A stretch of DNA of 64,000 bases from Pleomorphomonas sp. PLEO (GTDB lineage: Bacteria; Pseudomonadota; Alphaproteobacteria; Rhizobiales; Pleomorphomonadaceae): positions 2,243,501-2,307,500 of the forward strand of contig NZ_CP166625.1 in assembly GCF_041320595.1 (NCBI RefSeq), written 5' to 3'. The notes below the pieces were generated by a model that worked only from the letters and a program-made list of their open reading frames with translations, did not search any database and had not been told where the DNA came from. The position numbers and the translations under genes were made by a program. Below, one piece after another: positions 1 to 8,259 of the stretch (within the stretch, counting starts at the first letter, position 1; each line of letters starts with the position of its first letter).

Positions 1-20
1 GCGCAGACCGCCAATAACGG

Positions 21-48
21 AAAAGGCCGCCCCCGACAGGGCGACCTT
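21..48 (-). terminator. Intrinsic terminator of first secreted-protein gene
   Basis: Read on the minus strand, an 8-bp stem (GGTCGCCC with GGGCGGCC, one G-T pair) is followed directly by TTTT. It lies about 50 bases after the stop of the gene at 96-461. The paralogue at 1012-1374 has a matching terminator at the same distance. Confidence 0.8.
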
Positions 49-95
49 CCCGACAAACGTCAGCTTGCGCTGACCGGTTGAGCTTGGGCTGACGA

Positions 96-461
96 TCAGT
101 TGCCGATCACATCGCTGTTGGCGGCATAGGGGATGTAGTGCTGCTGGGCACTCGCGGTGCTGGCACCCGGCAGAATGGTCTTGGTCACGAAGTCGGTGCC
201 GCTGGCCAGGCCCGGATCGTATTCGATGACGGTACTCGGCGAGACGCCGTGGGTACCGACAACAGCGCTGTCAGCGACGGTGGCGTAACGCTGGGCATCG
301 GCGGCGGCAGCGGCGGCGTTGGCCGAATTGACCTGGGCAGGCGCGGTGACGAACGTCGGGGAAGCGTTGTCGGCACCCGGGTCAAAGCTGGTGGAGGCAG
401 CGTTGGCAACGGCGGGAACGAGGACGAGCGCGAAAGCGGCGGCGGTGAGGAACTTGTTCAT
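96..461 (-). CDS. Small secreted protein of unknown family, paralogue 1 of 4
   Basis: This encodes a 121-residue exported protein of unknown function. Residues 1-21 form a Sec signal peptide (MNKF, hydrophobic core, cleavage expected after ANA). The mature part is Ala-rich and has no Cys. It carries the signature shared by all four copies in this window: an NxANAAAAAADAQRYA block, a GTHGV block, a YDPG motif, and a C-terminus ending in DVIGN. GGAG lies about eight bases before the ATG. Its nearest relative is the gene at 1012-1374, and the two look like a tandem duplication with an offset near 916 bp that includes leader and terminator. I do not recognise a characterised family. A cell-surface or periplasmic location is inferred from the signal peptide only. 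Confidence 0.85.
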   Translation of the reverse strand: MNKFLTAAAFALVLVPAVANAASTSFDPGADNASPTFVTAPAQVNSANAAAAAADAQRYATVADSAVVGTHGVSPSTVIEYDPGLASGTDFVTKTILPGASTASAQQHYIPYAANSDVIGN

Positions 462-531
462 GATGTAACTCCGGTCTTCAATCTTGTTGTGTTGTCGGTT
501 TCTGTCGGGGGGCAGCGGGGAGGAGGTCTTG

Positions 532-655
532 TTCGCTGCCGATGACCCTTATGTGCCCCTTGCTCGATCACGGCGAAACCGGCCCTCGCTGACGAGTGCG
601 AGGGCGAAAGTTGAACGGTGGATCGCAAATCCGTGTTCGGAGAGTTGAACGGTTT
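532..655 (-). promoter_or_regulatory. Conserved leader/promoter block upstream of secreted paralogue 1
   Basis: About 120 bp is nearly identical to blocks at 1464-1585 and, less so, 5639-5757. All three sit at the same place upstream of a secreted-protein gene. It holds a direct repeat AGTTGAAC at 609-616 and 643-650 (34-bp offset, plus-strand reading). The block does not keep one reading frame into all genes, so conservation looks regulatory. I cannot place a -10/-35 pair with confidence. Confidence 0.55.
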
Positions 656-936
656 TTGCACCCGCCGAAAAAACCCCGGCCTGCTCCGGGAAACTGTTCG
701 GCGAGCGATCACGGATTGTCGGTTCTGAACCCCAGGGGCGATCACGAAAGGCCGTCGCCTCGGGGTGAGATTTTCCCGACGAATGCCGGAGAATGCGCGT
801 TAGTCGGCTTTGAAAATACGCCGAAGGGGAGGCGTTTGCGCCGGGCAATGCCTTCAGCTCTGTCTTCGAGCGCGCGCGGCTATAAGTGCTTCGTCATCGT
901 TGCTTTGGCCGTCGATCATGCAGGCCGCAATAACGG

Positions 937-966
937 AAAAGGCCGCTCCCGGTGGAGCGGCCTTCC
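937..966 (-). terminator. Intrinsic terminator of second secreted-protein gene
   Basis: A perfect 9-bp stem (GGCCGCTCC at 941-949, GGAGCGGCC at 954-962) is followed on the minus strand by TTTT. It ends the transcript of the gene at 1012-1374. Confidence 0.88.
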
Positions 967-1011
967 CGACAAACGTCAGCTTTCGCTGACCAGTTGAGCT
1001 TGGTCTGGCGA

Positions 1012-1374
1012 TCAGTTGCCGATCACATCGCTGTTGGCGGCATAGGGGATGTAGTGCGGCTGAGCGATCGGCGCGCTGGCACCCGGCAGGATGGTCGTGG
1101 TCACCAGATCGGTGCCGCTGGCCAGGCCCGGATCATATTCAGTGACGGTGCTCGGCGAAACGCCGTGGGTACCGACCACTGCGCTGTCAGCGACGGTGGC
1201 ATAACGCTGAGCATCGGCGGCCGCGGCGGCGGCATTGGCCGGATTGACCTGGGCCGGTGCGGTGACGAACGTCGGGGAAGCGTTGTCAGCACCCGGATCG
1301 AACGAAGTGGCAGCGCTGGCAACGGCGGGAACCAGGGCAAGGGCGAAAGCGGCGGCGGTGAGGAACTTGTTCAT
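1012..1374 (-). CDS. Small secreted protein of unknown family, paralogue 2 of 4
   Basis: This is a 120-residue exported protein and a very close paralogue of the gene at 96-461. It has the same signal peptide type (cleavage near ASA) and the same blocks NPANAAAAAADAQRYATVADSAV, GTHGVSPST and EYDPGLASGTD, with the same DVIGN end. A longer in-frame ORF extends upstream to 1641, but the ATG at 1374 is preceded by GGAG and begins the MNKFL signal peptide found in every copy, so the longer frame is rejected. The mature proteins 1 and 2 differ mainly near the C-terminus. Function is unknown. Confidence 0.86.
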   Translation of the reverse strand: MNKFLTAAAFALALVPAVASAATSFDPGADNASPTFVTAPAQVNPANAAAAAADAQRYATVADSAVVGTHGVSPSTVTEYDPGLASGTDLVTTTILPGASAPIAQPHYIPYAANSDVIGN

Positions 1375-1463
1375 GATGTAACTCCGGTCTTGAATTGGGA
1401 TGTCGGTTTCTGTCGGGGTGGTCTTTGTCGGGGGGCAGCGGTGAAGAGGAGGAGTTCTTGTTC

Positions 1464-1585
1464 GCTGCCGATGACCTTTATTTGCCCCTTGCTCGATCAC
1501 GGCGAAACCGGCCCTCGCTGACGAGTGCGAGTGCGGAAGTTGAACGGCGGATCGCGAAATCGTGTGCGGCGAGTTGAACGGTCGC
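1464..1585 (-). promoter_or_regulatory. Conserved leader/promoter block upstream of secreted paralogue 2
   Basis: This is the second copy of the block at 532-655. The AGTTGAAC direct repeat is at 1538-1545 and 1572-1579, again offset by exactly 34 bp, about three helical turns. That geometry suits paired binding sites for a regulator, which is inference. Confidence 0.55.
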
Positions 1586-1789
1586 GAGGAGGCTAAGGAA
1601 AATCCCGGTATGCCGCCGGAAACCGGCGCAAAATTGCTCACGCAAGGCTGCGACGCGCGTGAACGGAGCCTTGCCCGCGATCACGAAATGCGCGGTGCCC
1701 CTGGCTCAATTTTCCCGAAATTTCTCGATCAACGCTGGAAAAAGCGCGTTAGCCGCCTTTGAAAGGCCGATCGGCGCGCTTGCCCTGGC

Positions 1790-2092
1790 TCAATAGAAGC
1801 GCGGAATCGGTCCGTCGTGGGGCGTCTGGTCCTCCAGCTCGACCTCGACGTCATCCACATAGCACCATCCCCAGCCCTCCGGCGGATCGTAGCCTTCAAT
1901 GATCGGGTGGGCCGTTTGGCGGAAATGGGCGCGGGCGTGGCGGTGCGGGGATTGGTCGCAGCAGCCGACGTGCCCGCACTGGCGGCAAATCCGGAGGTGC
2001 AGCCATTGACTGCCGATCTTCAGGCACTCCTCGCATCCACGGGTGCTGGGCGTCACCTTGCGGATCGTGCTGGTGTGAGCGCAGGCCATCAT
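1790..2092 (-). CDS. UBP-type zinc-finger protein
   Basis: This is a 100-residue stand-alone UBP-type zinc finger (ZnF-UBP, PF02148 type). It has the expected ordered Cys/His ligands: C4, H6, a CEEC pair at 20-23, a CRQC pair at 36-39, GHVGC 40-44, then HRHARAHF and the HP motif at 62-63. The usual C-terminal GWGWCYVDD strand follows. In eukaryotes this fold binds ubiquitin tails. Bacterial copies commonly accompany or fuse to thioredoxin-reductase-like flavoproteins, and here the ATG overlaps the stop of that gene by four bases (ATGA), with AAGGAG upstream. Translational coupling implies joint function, and the finger may bind a C-terminus or the flavoprotein itself. There are no membrane segments. 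Confidence 0.9.
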   Translation of the reverse strand: MMACAHTSTIRKVTPSTRGCEECLKIGSQWLHLRICRQCGHVGCCDQSPHRHARAHFRQTAHPIIEGYDPPEGWGWCYVDDVEVELEDQTPHDGPIPRFY

Positions 2093-3744
2093 GCAGTCTC
2101 CTTCACGGGCTGTCCCATGGCTCGCGCGGCGATCGTGGCATGGATCTGCGAGACGACGGCGGCGCCTTCTCCCACGGCCGCCGCCACGCGCTTGGTGGAG
2201 CCGGCGCGGACGTCGCCGATCGCGAACACACCGGGTATGGTGGTCTCGAAGGGAAGCGAACCATCGCCCGTGACCACAAAGCCACGTGTATCGGTTTGAA
2301 CGCAATCGCGCGCCCAGTCGGAATTGGGATCGGCGCCGACGAACAGGAACAGGTGCCGCACCGCCAGGCGACGATGGCCACCGTCACGCTTGTCCTTAAA
2401 GGTTGCCGCCGCAAGACCGTTCGTTCGATCACCTTCCAGGGCGACGAGCTCCTCTCCGACATGAATCTCGACGTTCGGGAGGGCGGCGATGCGGTCGATC
2501 AGATACTGCGACATCGTCTCTTTGAGGTCGCGGCGGACCATCAGATGCAGCTTCTTTACCTGCGGCGCCAGGAACACGATCGCTTGCCCGGCGGAATTGC
2601 CGCCGCCAATCAGGGCGACCTCCTCGCCGGCGCACAAGCGGGCCTCGATCGCCGACACCCAGTAGGAAACGCCCGCCCCCTCGAGCTCTTTGAGGTTCGG
2701 CACATTGGGCCGCCGGTAGCGCGCGCCCGACGCGATCACCACGAAGCGCGCCGTCACCTGGCGATCACCGGCGCATATCAGCACGGGATGCGGCCCGTCG
2801 CATGCCATCCGCTCGACTTCCAGGGGGATCGCGATCTCCGCGCCGAACTTCAGCGCCTGGTTGAACGCCCGCCCGGCCAGCGCCTGGCCGGAAATGCCGG
2901 TGGGAAAGCCCAGATAGTTCTCGATCCGGGCGGATGCCCCGGCCTGTCCGCCCATCGCGCGGGCATCGAGGACGATCACCGACAAGCCTTCGGAGGCGGC
3001 GTAGACGGCGGTTGCCAGACCGGCCGGTCCGGCGCCGACCACGGCGAGATCGAATAGCTTGTCGGGGTCGATGTCCGGGACGACGCCGAGGCAGGCCGCG
3101 AGCTCCTCGTCGGTGGGGCAGCGCAGCACGGGGCCGCTGGGGCAGACGACCAGCGGCAGGTCCTCGGCCGAAACGCCGGTCCGTTCGATAAGTTCGCGGC
3201 CTTCTTCATCCGAGCTGGCGTCGAGCACGAGGTTCGGTAGTCCGCTTCGGTTGAGGAAGTTCTGCAGCCGCACGACGTCGGGGCTGTTCGGCCGGCCGAT
3301 CAGGATGGTGCCGGCACCGCCTTCTTCGATCAGGCTGACCCGGCGCAGGATGAGGGCGCGCATGATGATCTCGCCCAGATCGGCCGAACCGATCATCAGC
3401 GCCCTGAGGTGGGCGGCGTCGAAGGGCAAGGCGAGGCAGCCATCCGGGCCGGCCCGACCGGCGGCGATCGAGGGGCGACCGGCGAGCTGGTTCACTTCGC
3501 CGGAGAACTGGCCTACGCCGTGCGTGGTGATCGGCGCCTCCGCGCTGAGCCCATCGCGACGGACGACGTCGATCGTGCCGGCGAGCACGAGCCATGCTGG
3601 CGCGCCGTGGCCGCCGATCTCGTAGATCATTGCGTTGGGATCGAAGCGCGTCGCCGGGCCGCTGGCGAACCGGCGCGCCGCATCCATTTGCGAGGCGGTC
3701 AGCACCGGGAACATCTGGCTCGCACGGGTCTCGATGATGCTCAT
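2089..3744 (-). CDS. cNMP-binding, thioredoxin-reductase-like FAD oxidoreductase
   Basis: This is a 551-residue cytosolic flavoprotein. Residues about 1-140 form a cyclic-nucleotide-binding (CRP-like) domain. About 150-230 resembles a glutaredoxin/thioredoxin fold, starting LIGRPNSPDVVRLQNFL. From about 238 comes a thioredoxin-reductase-type two-dinucleotide domain, with FAD motif GAGPAGLATAVYAAS, NAD(P)H motif GGGNSAGQA and the C-terminal GDVRAG flavin motif. The redox cysteines are missing: where TrxR has CATC the sequence reads YWVSAIEA, and the Grx-like domain has NSPD in place of CPYC. It may therefore act as an NAD(P)H oxidase or diaphorase-like enzyme gated by a ligand, not as a classical TrxR. 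The start is chosen at an ATG with AGGAGG upstream; a longer frame to 3897 lacks this. It is coupled to the UBP zinc-finger gene. Confidence 0.88.
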   Translation of the reverse strand: MSIIETRASQMFPVLTASQMDAARRFASGPATRFDPNAMIYEIGGHGAPAWLVLAGTIDVVRRDGLSAEAPITTHGVGQFSGEVNQLAGRPSIAAGRAGPDGCLALPFDAAHLRALMIGSADLGEIIMRALILRRVSLIEEGGAGTILIGRPNSPDVVRLQNFLNRSGLPNLVLDASSDEEGRELIERTGVSAEDLPLVVCPSGPVLRCPTDEELAACLGVVPDIDPDKLFDLAVVGAGPAGLATAVYAASEGLSVIVLDARAMGGQAGASARIENYLGFPTGISGQALAGRAFNQALKFGAEIAIPLEVERMACDGPHPVLICAGDRQVTARFVVIASGARYRRPNVPNLKELEGAGVSYWVSAIEARLCAGEEVALIGGGNSAGQAIVFLAPQVKKLHLMVRRDLKETMSQYLIDRIAALPNVEIHVGEELVALEGDRTNGLAAATFKDKRDGGHRRLAVRHLFLFVGADPNSDWARDCVQTDTRGFVVTGDGSLPFETTIPGVFAIGDVRAGSTKRVAAAVGEGAAVVSQIHATIAARAMGQPVKETA

Positions 3745-4012
3745 CTGATCCTCCTGTCCGCCGAGCCGGTCGCCTGGGTGGCGAGGCAGGGGTGCCTGTC
3801 GGTTGATCTTGCGCGCCGTGATCGGCTGCCTACCATACGCGAGGTGTCGGTCGCCCTGATGCCAGGATAACCTTAGTATGAGGGTCACCTTATCCAATGG
3901 TCAAGCGCGCGTCGGTCTTGGCTCCACACGGTATGGGTGTGAAGCTCCCCGGTTTCGGGGCGGGCAAGGCGCGGGCGCTTGTGAGGTCGTTTCAACCAAG
4001 GGAGCGTAGGCC

Positions 4013-4663
4013 GTGATACCAGCAGCCCGTGACATCTTCACCGAGCCGAGCGACGTCGATCCCGACACCCTCGCCAATCTTGGGCCCTTGCGTCGGCTTG
4101 CCGGCCGTTGGCGCGCGCGCAAGGGGGTGGACGTCAACCCGAAAGCCGACGGGCCGGAACAGCGCGCGTTCATCGAGACCATCGATTTTCAGGCCATCGA
4201 TCCACAGGCCAATGGCCCGCAGCTTCTCTACGGCCTGCGCTACCATATTCACATCACCACCGAGGAAGAGGATATCACCTTCCACGATCAGGTCGGCTAC
4301 TGGCTGTGGGAACCGGCGACCGGGATGGTGCTCCAGACGGTCGCCATTCCACGTGGTCAGGTTGCGCTGGCATCGGGCCAGGCGGCGCCGGACGCGGACG
4401 AGATCGTGGTCTCATCCAAGCGTGGCGAAACCGAAAACGGCATCTGCTCGACGGCGTTTCTCAATGAGGCCTTCCGCACCGACAGCTACCGCATCACCAT
4501 CAGCTTCCACGCCGACGGCTCATGGAGCTACCTCACGGATACCGAGCTGATGGTGGAGGGACGCGACAGCCCGTTCGCCCATCAGGATAAAAACACGCTG
4601 CATCGGGTGGGTGAGGCGCGGCCTAACCCCTTGGCGGCCATCTTGGCGAAGCGGAACGGCTGA
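4013..4663 (+). CDS. Nitrobindin-like heme-binding beta-barrel protein (DUF1794/THAP4-like)
   Basis: This 216-residue soluble protein resembles the nitrobindin/THAP4 heme-binding beta-barrel family. It opens the barrel with LRRLAGRWRARKGVD, has a long run of alternating strands (LLYGLRYHIHIT, ITFHDQVGYWLWEPATGMVLQTVAIPRG), and ends with a TLHRV segment that could supply the proximal His. Related proteins bind ferric heme and isomerise peroxynitrite; that role here is inference. The start is GTG, with GGAG about 11 bases upstream and no better ATG in frame. It is convergent with the secreted protein gene at 4753 and shares a bidirectional terminator with it. Confidence 0.72.
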   Translation: MIPAARDIFTEPSDVDPDTLANLGPLRRLAGRWRARKGVDVNPKADGPEQRAFIETIDFQAIDPQANGPQLLYGLRYHIHITTEEEDITFHDQVGYWLWEPATGMVLQTVAIPRGQVALASGQAAPDADEIVVSSKRGETENGICSTAFLNEAFRTDSYRITISFHADGSWSYLTDTELMVEGRDSPFAHQDKNTLHRVGEARPNPLAAILAKRNG

Positions 4664-4686
4664 TAATAGCCGGTGCTTGCCATGGC

Positions 4687-4716
4687 AAAAGGCCGCCCGG
4701 TTGGGGGCGGCCTTTC
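4687..4716. terminator. Bidirectional intrinsic terminator
   Basis: The 8-bp stem GGCCGCCC (4691-4698) / GGGCGGCC (4705-4712) has AAAA before it and TTT after it, so it can end both the plus-strand gene at 4013-4663 and the minus-strand gene at 4753-5121. Confidence 0.85.
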
Positions 4717-4752
4717 TGGTGGTGGCTCGCTTGTGGCGACTAAGGGACGCCA

Positions 4753-5121
4753 TCAATAACCGATGAGGTCGCTGTTGTCGGCGTAGGGCACGTAGTGCGG
4801 GTGGGCGATGGGAGCCGTGGCGCCGGGGATGATCAGCGTGGTCGAGAAGGCCGACTGACCATCGGAGGCACCTGGATCATATTCGGTGACCGGCTGGGCG
4901 GCGACGCCGTGGGTACCAATCACCGCGTTGCCATCAACGCTGGCGTAACGCTGGGCATCGGCGGCGGCAGCGGCGGCGTTGGCCGGGTTGACCTGGGTCG
5001 GCACGGCGACGAACGGCGAGGTGCCGCTATCAACCGAGGGGTCGTAGAAGACCTGGCCGGCATTGGCGATGGCGGGAACGAGGGCGACGGCAAAAGCGGC
5101 GGCGGCGAGGAACTTGTTCAT
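4753..5121 (-). CDS. Small secreted protein of unknown family, paralogue 3 of 4
   Basis: This 122-residue exported protein starts MNKFLAAAAFAVALVPAIANA (signal peptide). It shares the NPANAAAAAADAQRYA, GTHGV and EYDPG blocks with the pair at 96-1374 but belongs to a second subgroup: its mature N-terminus reads GQVFYDPSVDSGTSPF, giving a second YDP motif. It pairs with the gene at 5203-5586, 81 bp upstream on the same strand, so the two may be co-transcribed. A GGAG motif precedes the ATG. Unlike the other three copies it lacks its own conserved leader block. Function is unknown. Confidence 0.85.
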   Translation of the reverse strand: MNKFLAAAAFAVALVPAIANAGQVFYDPSVDSGTSPFVAVPTQVNPANAAAAAADAQRYASVDGNAVIGTHGVAAQPVTEYDPGASDGQSAFSTTLIIPGATAPIAHPHYVPYADNSDLIGY

Positions 5122-5202
5122 TTCGATAACTCCAATCGGAAGGTGTTCAGGGAGCTTTGTTGGGGAATGGCAGCGGGGGAGGTCTCTCCACTGCCGAGCT
5201 TG

Positions 5203-5586
5203 TTACTTGGAACCGGCGCGGTTGCCGATCAGGTCGGCACTGTCGGCATAGGCGACGGTCGAGGAATGAACGACCGGAGCGGTGGCGCCGGGAATGACCT
5301 GCTTGGTGACGAAGGCCGACTGGCCGTCGGAGGCACCCGGGTCATATTCGGTGACCGTCTGAGCGGCGACGCCGTGGGTACCGATCACCGCGCTGTCGGC
5401 CACGGTGGCGTAACGCTGAGCATCGGCGGCGGCGGCAGCTGCGTTGGCGGGATTGACCTGAGCGGGCAGGGCGATGAAGGGCGAGGTGCCGCTATCGACC
5501 GACGGGTCGTAGAAGACCTGGCCGGCATTGGCGATGGCGGGGACGAGGGCGACGGCGAAAGCGGCGGCGGCGAGGAACTTGTTCAT
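5203..5586 (-). CDS. Small secreted protein of unknown family, paralogue 4 of 4
   Basis: This 127-residue exported protein has the same signal peptide as paralogue 3 and an almost identical first half (GQVFYDPSVDSGTSPF). The C-terminus is longer, ending DLIGNRAGSK. The in-frame ORF runs up to 5676, but the ATG at 5586 has CCGGAG upstream and begins the conserved MNKFL sequence. A hairpin-forming stretch near 5167-5195 separates it from the downstream paralogue without a T-run, so read-through into 4753-5121 is plausible. The leader at 5639-5757 matches those of paralogues 1 and 2. Confidence 0.85.
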   Translation of the reverse strand: MNKFLAAAAFAVALVPAIANAGQVFYDPSVDSGTSPFIALPAQVNPANAAAAAADAQRYATVADSAVIGTHGVAAQTVTEYDPGASDGQSAFVTKQVIPGATAPVVHSSTVAYADSADLIGNRAGSK

Positions 5587-5638
5587 GATCAAAACTCCGG
5601 TCTTCATGTTTGGTTTGTTTGAAGGGGCAGCGCTTGTT

Positions 5639-5757
5639 GGCTGCCGATGACCGTTATTTGCCCCTTGCTCGATCACGGCGAAACCGGCCCTCGCTGACGA
5701 GTGCGCGCCAGGGAAGTGAAGAGCGGATCGCGAAAGCGTGTGCGGTCAGTTGAACGA
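5639..5757 (-). promoter_or_regulatory. Conserved leader/promoter block upstream of secreted paralogue 4
   Basis: This is the third copy of the leader. The segment from GCTGCCGATGACC through the CCCTCGCTGACGAGTGCG region matches the other two almost base for base. The AGTTGAAC element is intact at 5748-5755, while its partner near 5714 is degenerate. Confidence 0.5.
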
Positions 5758-5948
5758 TGGCGGGCGGGATGAGGAAAAGCGCGGTGTGCCGCGACAAACC
5801 GAGACGGAGCCGCTCACGAGCGGACCGCGCCGAACCGGTCCGTCGATCACGAAACCAATGCGACTTTCGTCTAAAAAATCTTCAGGAATGCCGGAAAACC
5901 CGCCGCTGAGGCCCTTGAAGCCCGGTTCAGGCCCGCCAAAGCAGGCCC

Positions 5949-5982
5949 TAAAAACAAAACCCCGCCGGAAACCGACGGGGTT
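5949..5982 (-). terminator. Intrinsic terminator of chemoreceptor gene
   Basis: On the minus strand a stem AACCCCG / CGGGGTT with further inner pairing is followed by a T-rich tract (TTTTGTTTTT), about 50 bases after the chemoreceptor stop codon. Confidence 0.8.
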
Positions 5983-6030
5983 CGTTCGATATCTTGAGAG
6001 GTGCCGATGGGCCGTGCCTGCCCCTTCCTA

Positions 6031-7740
6031 TTACGCGGCGTTCAGGCTGTGCACGAACTCGGAGACCTCTTTCTGCAGCGCCGTCGATTGCTCGTTCAGT
6101 CGGTCCGACAGGGTCATCAGTTGCGTCGAGGCGGCGCCCGTCATCTCGGCGGCCGTGCTGACGCCGGTGATGTTGGCGGTAACGTCTGTGGTGCCGGCCG
6201 CCGCCCGCTGGGTATTGCGGGCGATCTCGGTGGAGGCCGCTCCCTGCTCTTCAACCGCGCCGGCAATCGCCGCCGAGGACTCCTGGATGTTGCTCACCGT
6301 TTTGACGATGCGGGAGATCGCATCGACGGTGCTGCCGGTGGCCGATTGGATTTCGCTGATCTTGCGGCCGATCTGGTCGGTGGCCTTGGCCGTCTGGTCG
6401 GCGAGCTGTTTGACCTCGGCAGCGACGACGGCAAAGCCCTTGCCGGCTTCGCCGGCCCGCGCCGCTTCGATGGTGGCGTTGAGGGCGAGAAGGTTGGTCT
6501 GGGCGGCGATGTTGGAGATCAGCGTCACCACCTCGTCGATCTGCTGGGCGGCCAGCGACAGCGTCTGAACGTTCTGCGAGCTGGTTTCCGCTTCCTTTGC
6601 CGCCTCTTGGGCGATGGTGGAGGAGTGGGTGATCTGCGAGGAGATCTCGCGGATGGAGGCCGACAATTCCTCGGCGCCGGCGGCGACCGTCTGCACGTTG
6701 GTGGCCGCTTCCTCGGCCGCGCCGGTGACGGCCTGCGCCTGCCGGGCGGTTTCCTCGGCCGTGGCCGACAGGTTGCGGGCGGCGTCGGCCACTTCGGTGG
6801 ACGAGGCGCCGAAGCCGGTGGCCAGGTCCTGCATGTGCGACACGAAGCGGTCGGCCATGGCAGAGCGCTTGCGCATCGCCGCGTCCTCGGCGGCCTTGGC
6901 GGCTTCCTGCGCCTTGCGCGCCGCCTCGGCGTCGATCAGGCTGACGCGGAAGGATTCAAGGCCCGCGGCGATTTCGCCGACTTCGTCTTTGCGACCGAGG
7001 CCAAGAATGCTGAGGTCGTAATGGCCCGATTGCATGGCCCTCATGGCCTCCAGCAGTTTGGCGATTGGCCGCGTCACCCCATTGGACAGGACCCAGATCG
7101 CCAGCCCGATCACCGCGACGACCGTCAGGCCGATGACGCTGAGAGTCATCCACACCGCGCCCCAGGAGGTTTCCGTGTTGGCGTCGCTTATCGCGTTCGT
7201 TTCGGCAACCAGGGCGTTGTTCAGCTCCGTCGACTTCTTTTGCAAGGCGAGGATTTGCGGGTAGCAATCGCTCTGAAGCAGGCCGAGAGCCTTGGCGTTG
7301 GCAGCGGGATCAGTCGTTTGCGACAGCTTTACGACGTCGCCGCAGACGCCGGCCATGAGCTGATGAAGGCTGGACGCTATGTCTTCAATCCCGGCCTTCT
7401 TGTCCGAGGCGGCCGTCTTGGCCAGATCCATGTTCTTGTCGAACGAGGTCAGCGCGTCATTACGGGCGGCCGTGGCGGCCTGGTTGCCTTCATCCGTTGT
7501 CGAGGCAGCGTTCCAGTAGAGAGAGGTGCTCAAATCGGACACCGCCCTGTTGGCGCGGGCAAAGCTGAGACTGCCTGCCGACGGCCCCGTGAGGAGATCG
7601 CTGTAGCTGGTGTCGATGGCGATCATCTGGTTGACGGCATAGCCGCCACCTGCCAATGCGCCAAAGCCAAGCAGCACGAGGAGCGAAGAGACCTTCGCCA
7701 ATATTGACAAATTTGCGTAAGACAAAATACCTGCCCTCAC
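6031..7740 (-). CDS. Methyl-accepting chemotaxis protein, copy 1
   Basis: This 569-residue transmembrane chemoreceptor has a TM helix at about 12-35 and a periplasmic helical-bundle sensor to about 195. TM2 is at about 197-216, HAMP to about 270, and then a long cytoplasmic coiled-coil signalling domain whose tip reads [16 protein letters not shown]. The protein ends in HSLNAA without a CheR-docking pentapeptide. Two Cys in the periplasmic bundle (GVCGD and SDCYP) are conserved in the paralogue at 47865-49580. The GTG at 7740 gives the listed length. A TTG at 7725, placed after GAGGGCAGG and aligned in both paralogues (LSYANLS), is an equally good start. No other chemotaxis genes are adjacent. 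Confidence 0.93.
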   Translation of the reverse strand: MRAGILSYANLSILAKVSSLLVLLGFGALAGGGYAVNQMIAIDTSYSDLLTGPSAGSLSFARANRAVSDLSTSLYWNAASTTDEGNQAATAARNDALTSFDKNMDLAKTAASDKKAGIEDIASSLHQLMAGVCGDVVKLSQTTDPAANAKALGLLQSDCYPQILALQKKSTELNNALVAETNAISDANTETSWGAVWMTLSVIGLTVVAVIGLAIWVLSNGVTRPIAKLLEAMRAMQSGHYDLSILGLGRKDEVGEIAAGLESFRVSLIDAEAARKAQEAAKAAEDAAMRKRSAMADRFVSHMQDLATGFGASSTEVADAARNLSATAEETARQAQAVTGAAEEAATNVQTVAAGAEELSASIREISSQITHSSTIAQEAAKEAETSSQNVQTLSLAAQQIDEVVTLISNIAAQTNLLALNATIEAARAGEAGKGFAVVAAEVKQLADQTAKATDQIGRKISEIQSATGSTVDAISRIVKTVSNIQESSAAIAGAVEEQGAASTEIARNTQRAAAGTTDVTANITGVSTAAEMTGAASTQLMTLSDRLNEQSTALQKEVSEFVHSLNAA

Positions 7741-8259
7741 AGTTGAGACTACACCTTTTGGTGGTGTCTCGTTCTGGTTGGCTAATTCTGGAAAATTATA
7801 GTTAATAAAACTATAACTACGCAGATCATTGTATTGTAAAAAGTGCCAATAATGCGCTATTTGTTGATTATCTGGAAATGAACGATCACGTATTTCACGT
7901 CATTATTGTCATTATTATTGGGTCCGTATGGTTTGGCGGAGAAGCCTCTGCGCGGAGCTGATTAAGCGGGCTCGCTGACAACTTGGGGCGCGCTTCCGGT
8001 CGGATCGGGGGCTTCCGGCTACAGGGGCGCCGCCGCTTATGGAAATCGATGCTCGCGGCCAGTTCGGAGCGGCCACTCGCCAGTGAAAACCCGCGCTTGC
8101 ACCAAACAGCGAGCCAATGGTCAAAAGTCGCAAGCCTTGTAGAATCAAACAAATAGGCATCAGGTTCTGAACAAGCCGAAATGATAGCTTCGTTCGCGTA
8201 ACGGAATATTGGTATCTTCAAGTCAGGCTTTCAGGCGCAGCGGGGGCACTGTCTGAAAC
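7741..8259. other. Intergenic region between divergent chemoreceptor and GGDEF-EAL genes
   Basis: About 520 bp without a supported gene. The first 180 bp is AT-rich (TTAATAAAACTATAACTA and several TTATTG repeats) and is the likely promoter zone of the chemoreceptor. The ORFs here have no ribosome binding site and no recognisable protein features. Confidence 0.5.

Noticed and set aside
1562-1762. 66-codon plus-strand ORF in the leader of secreted paralogue 2
   Set aside because: Runs through the duplicated leader on the opposite strand, and the frame is not kept in the other leader copies.
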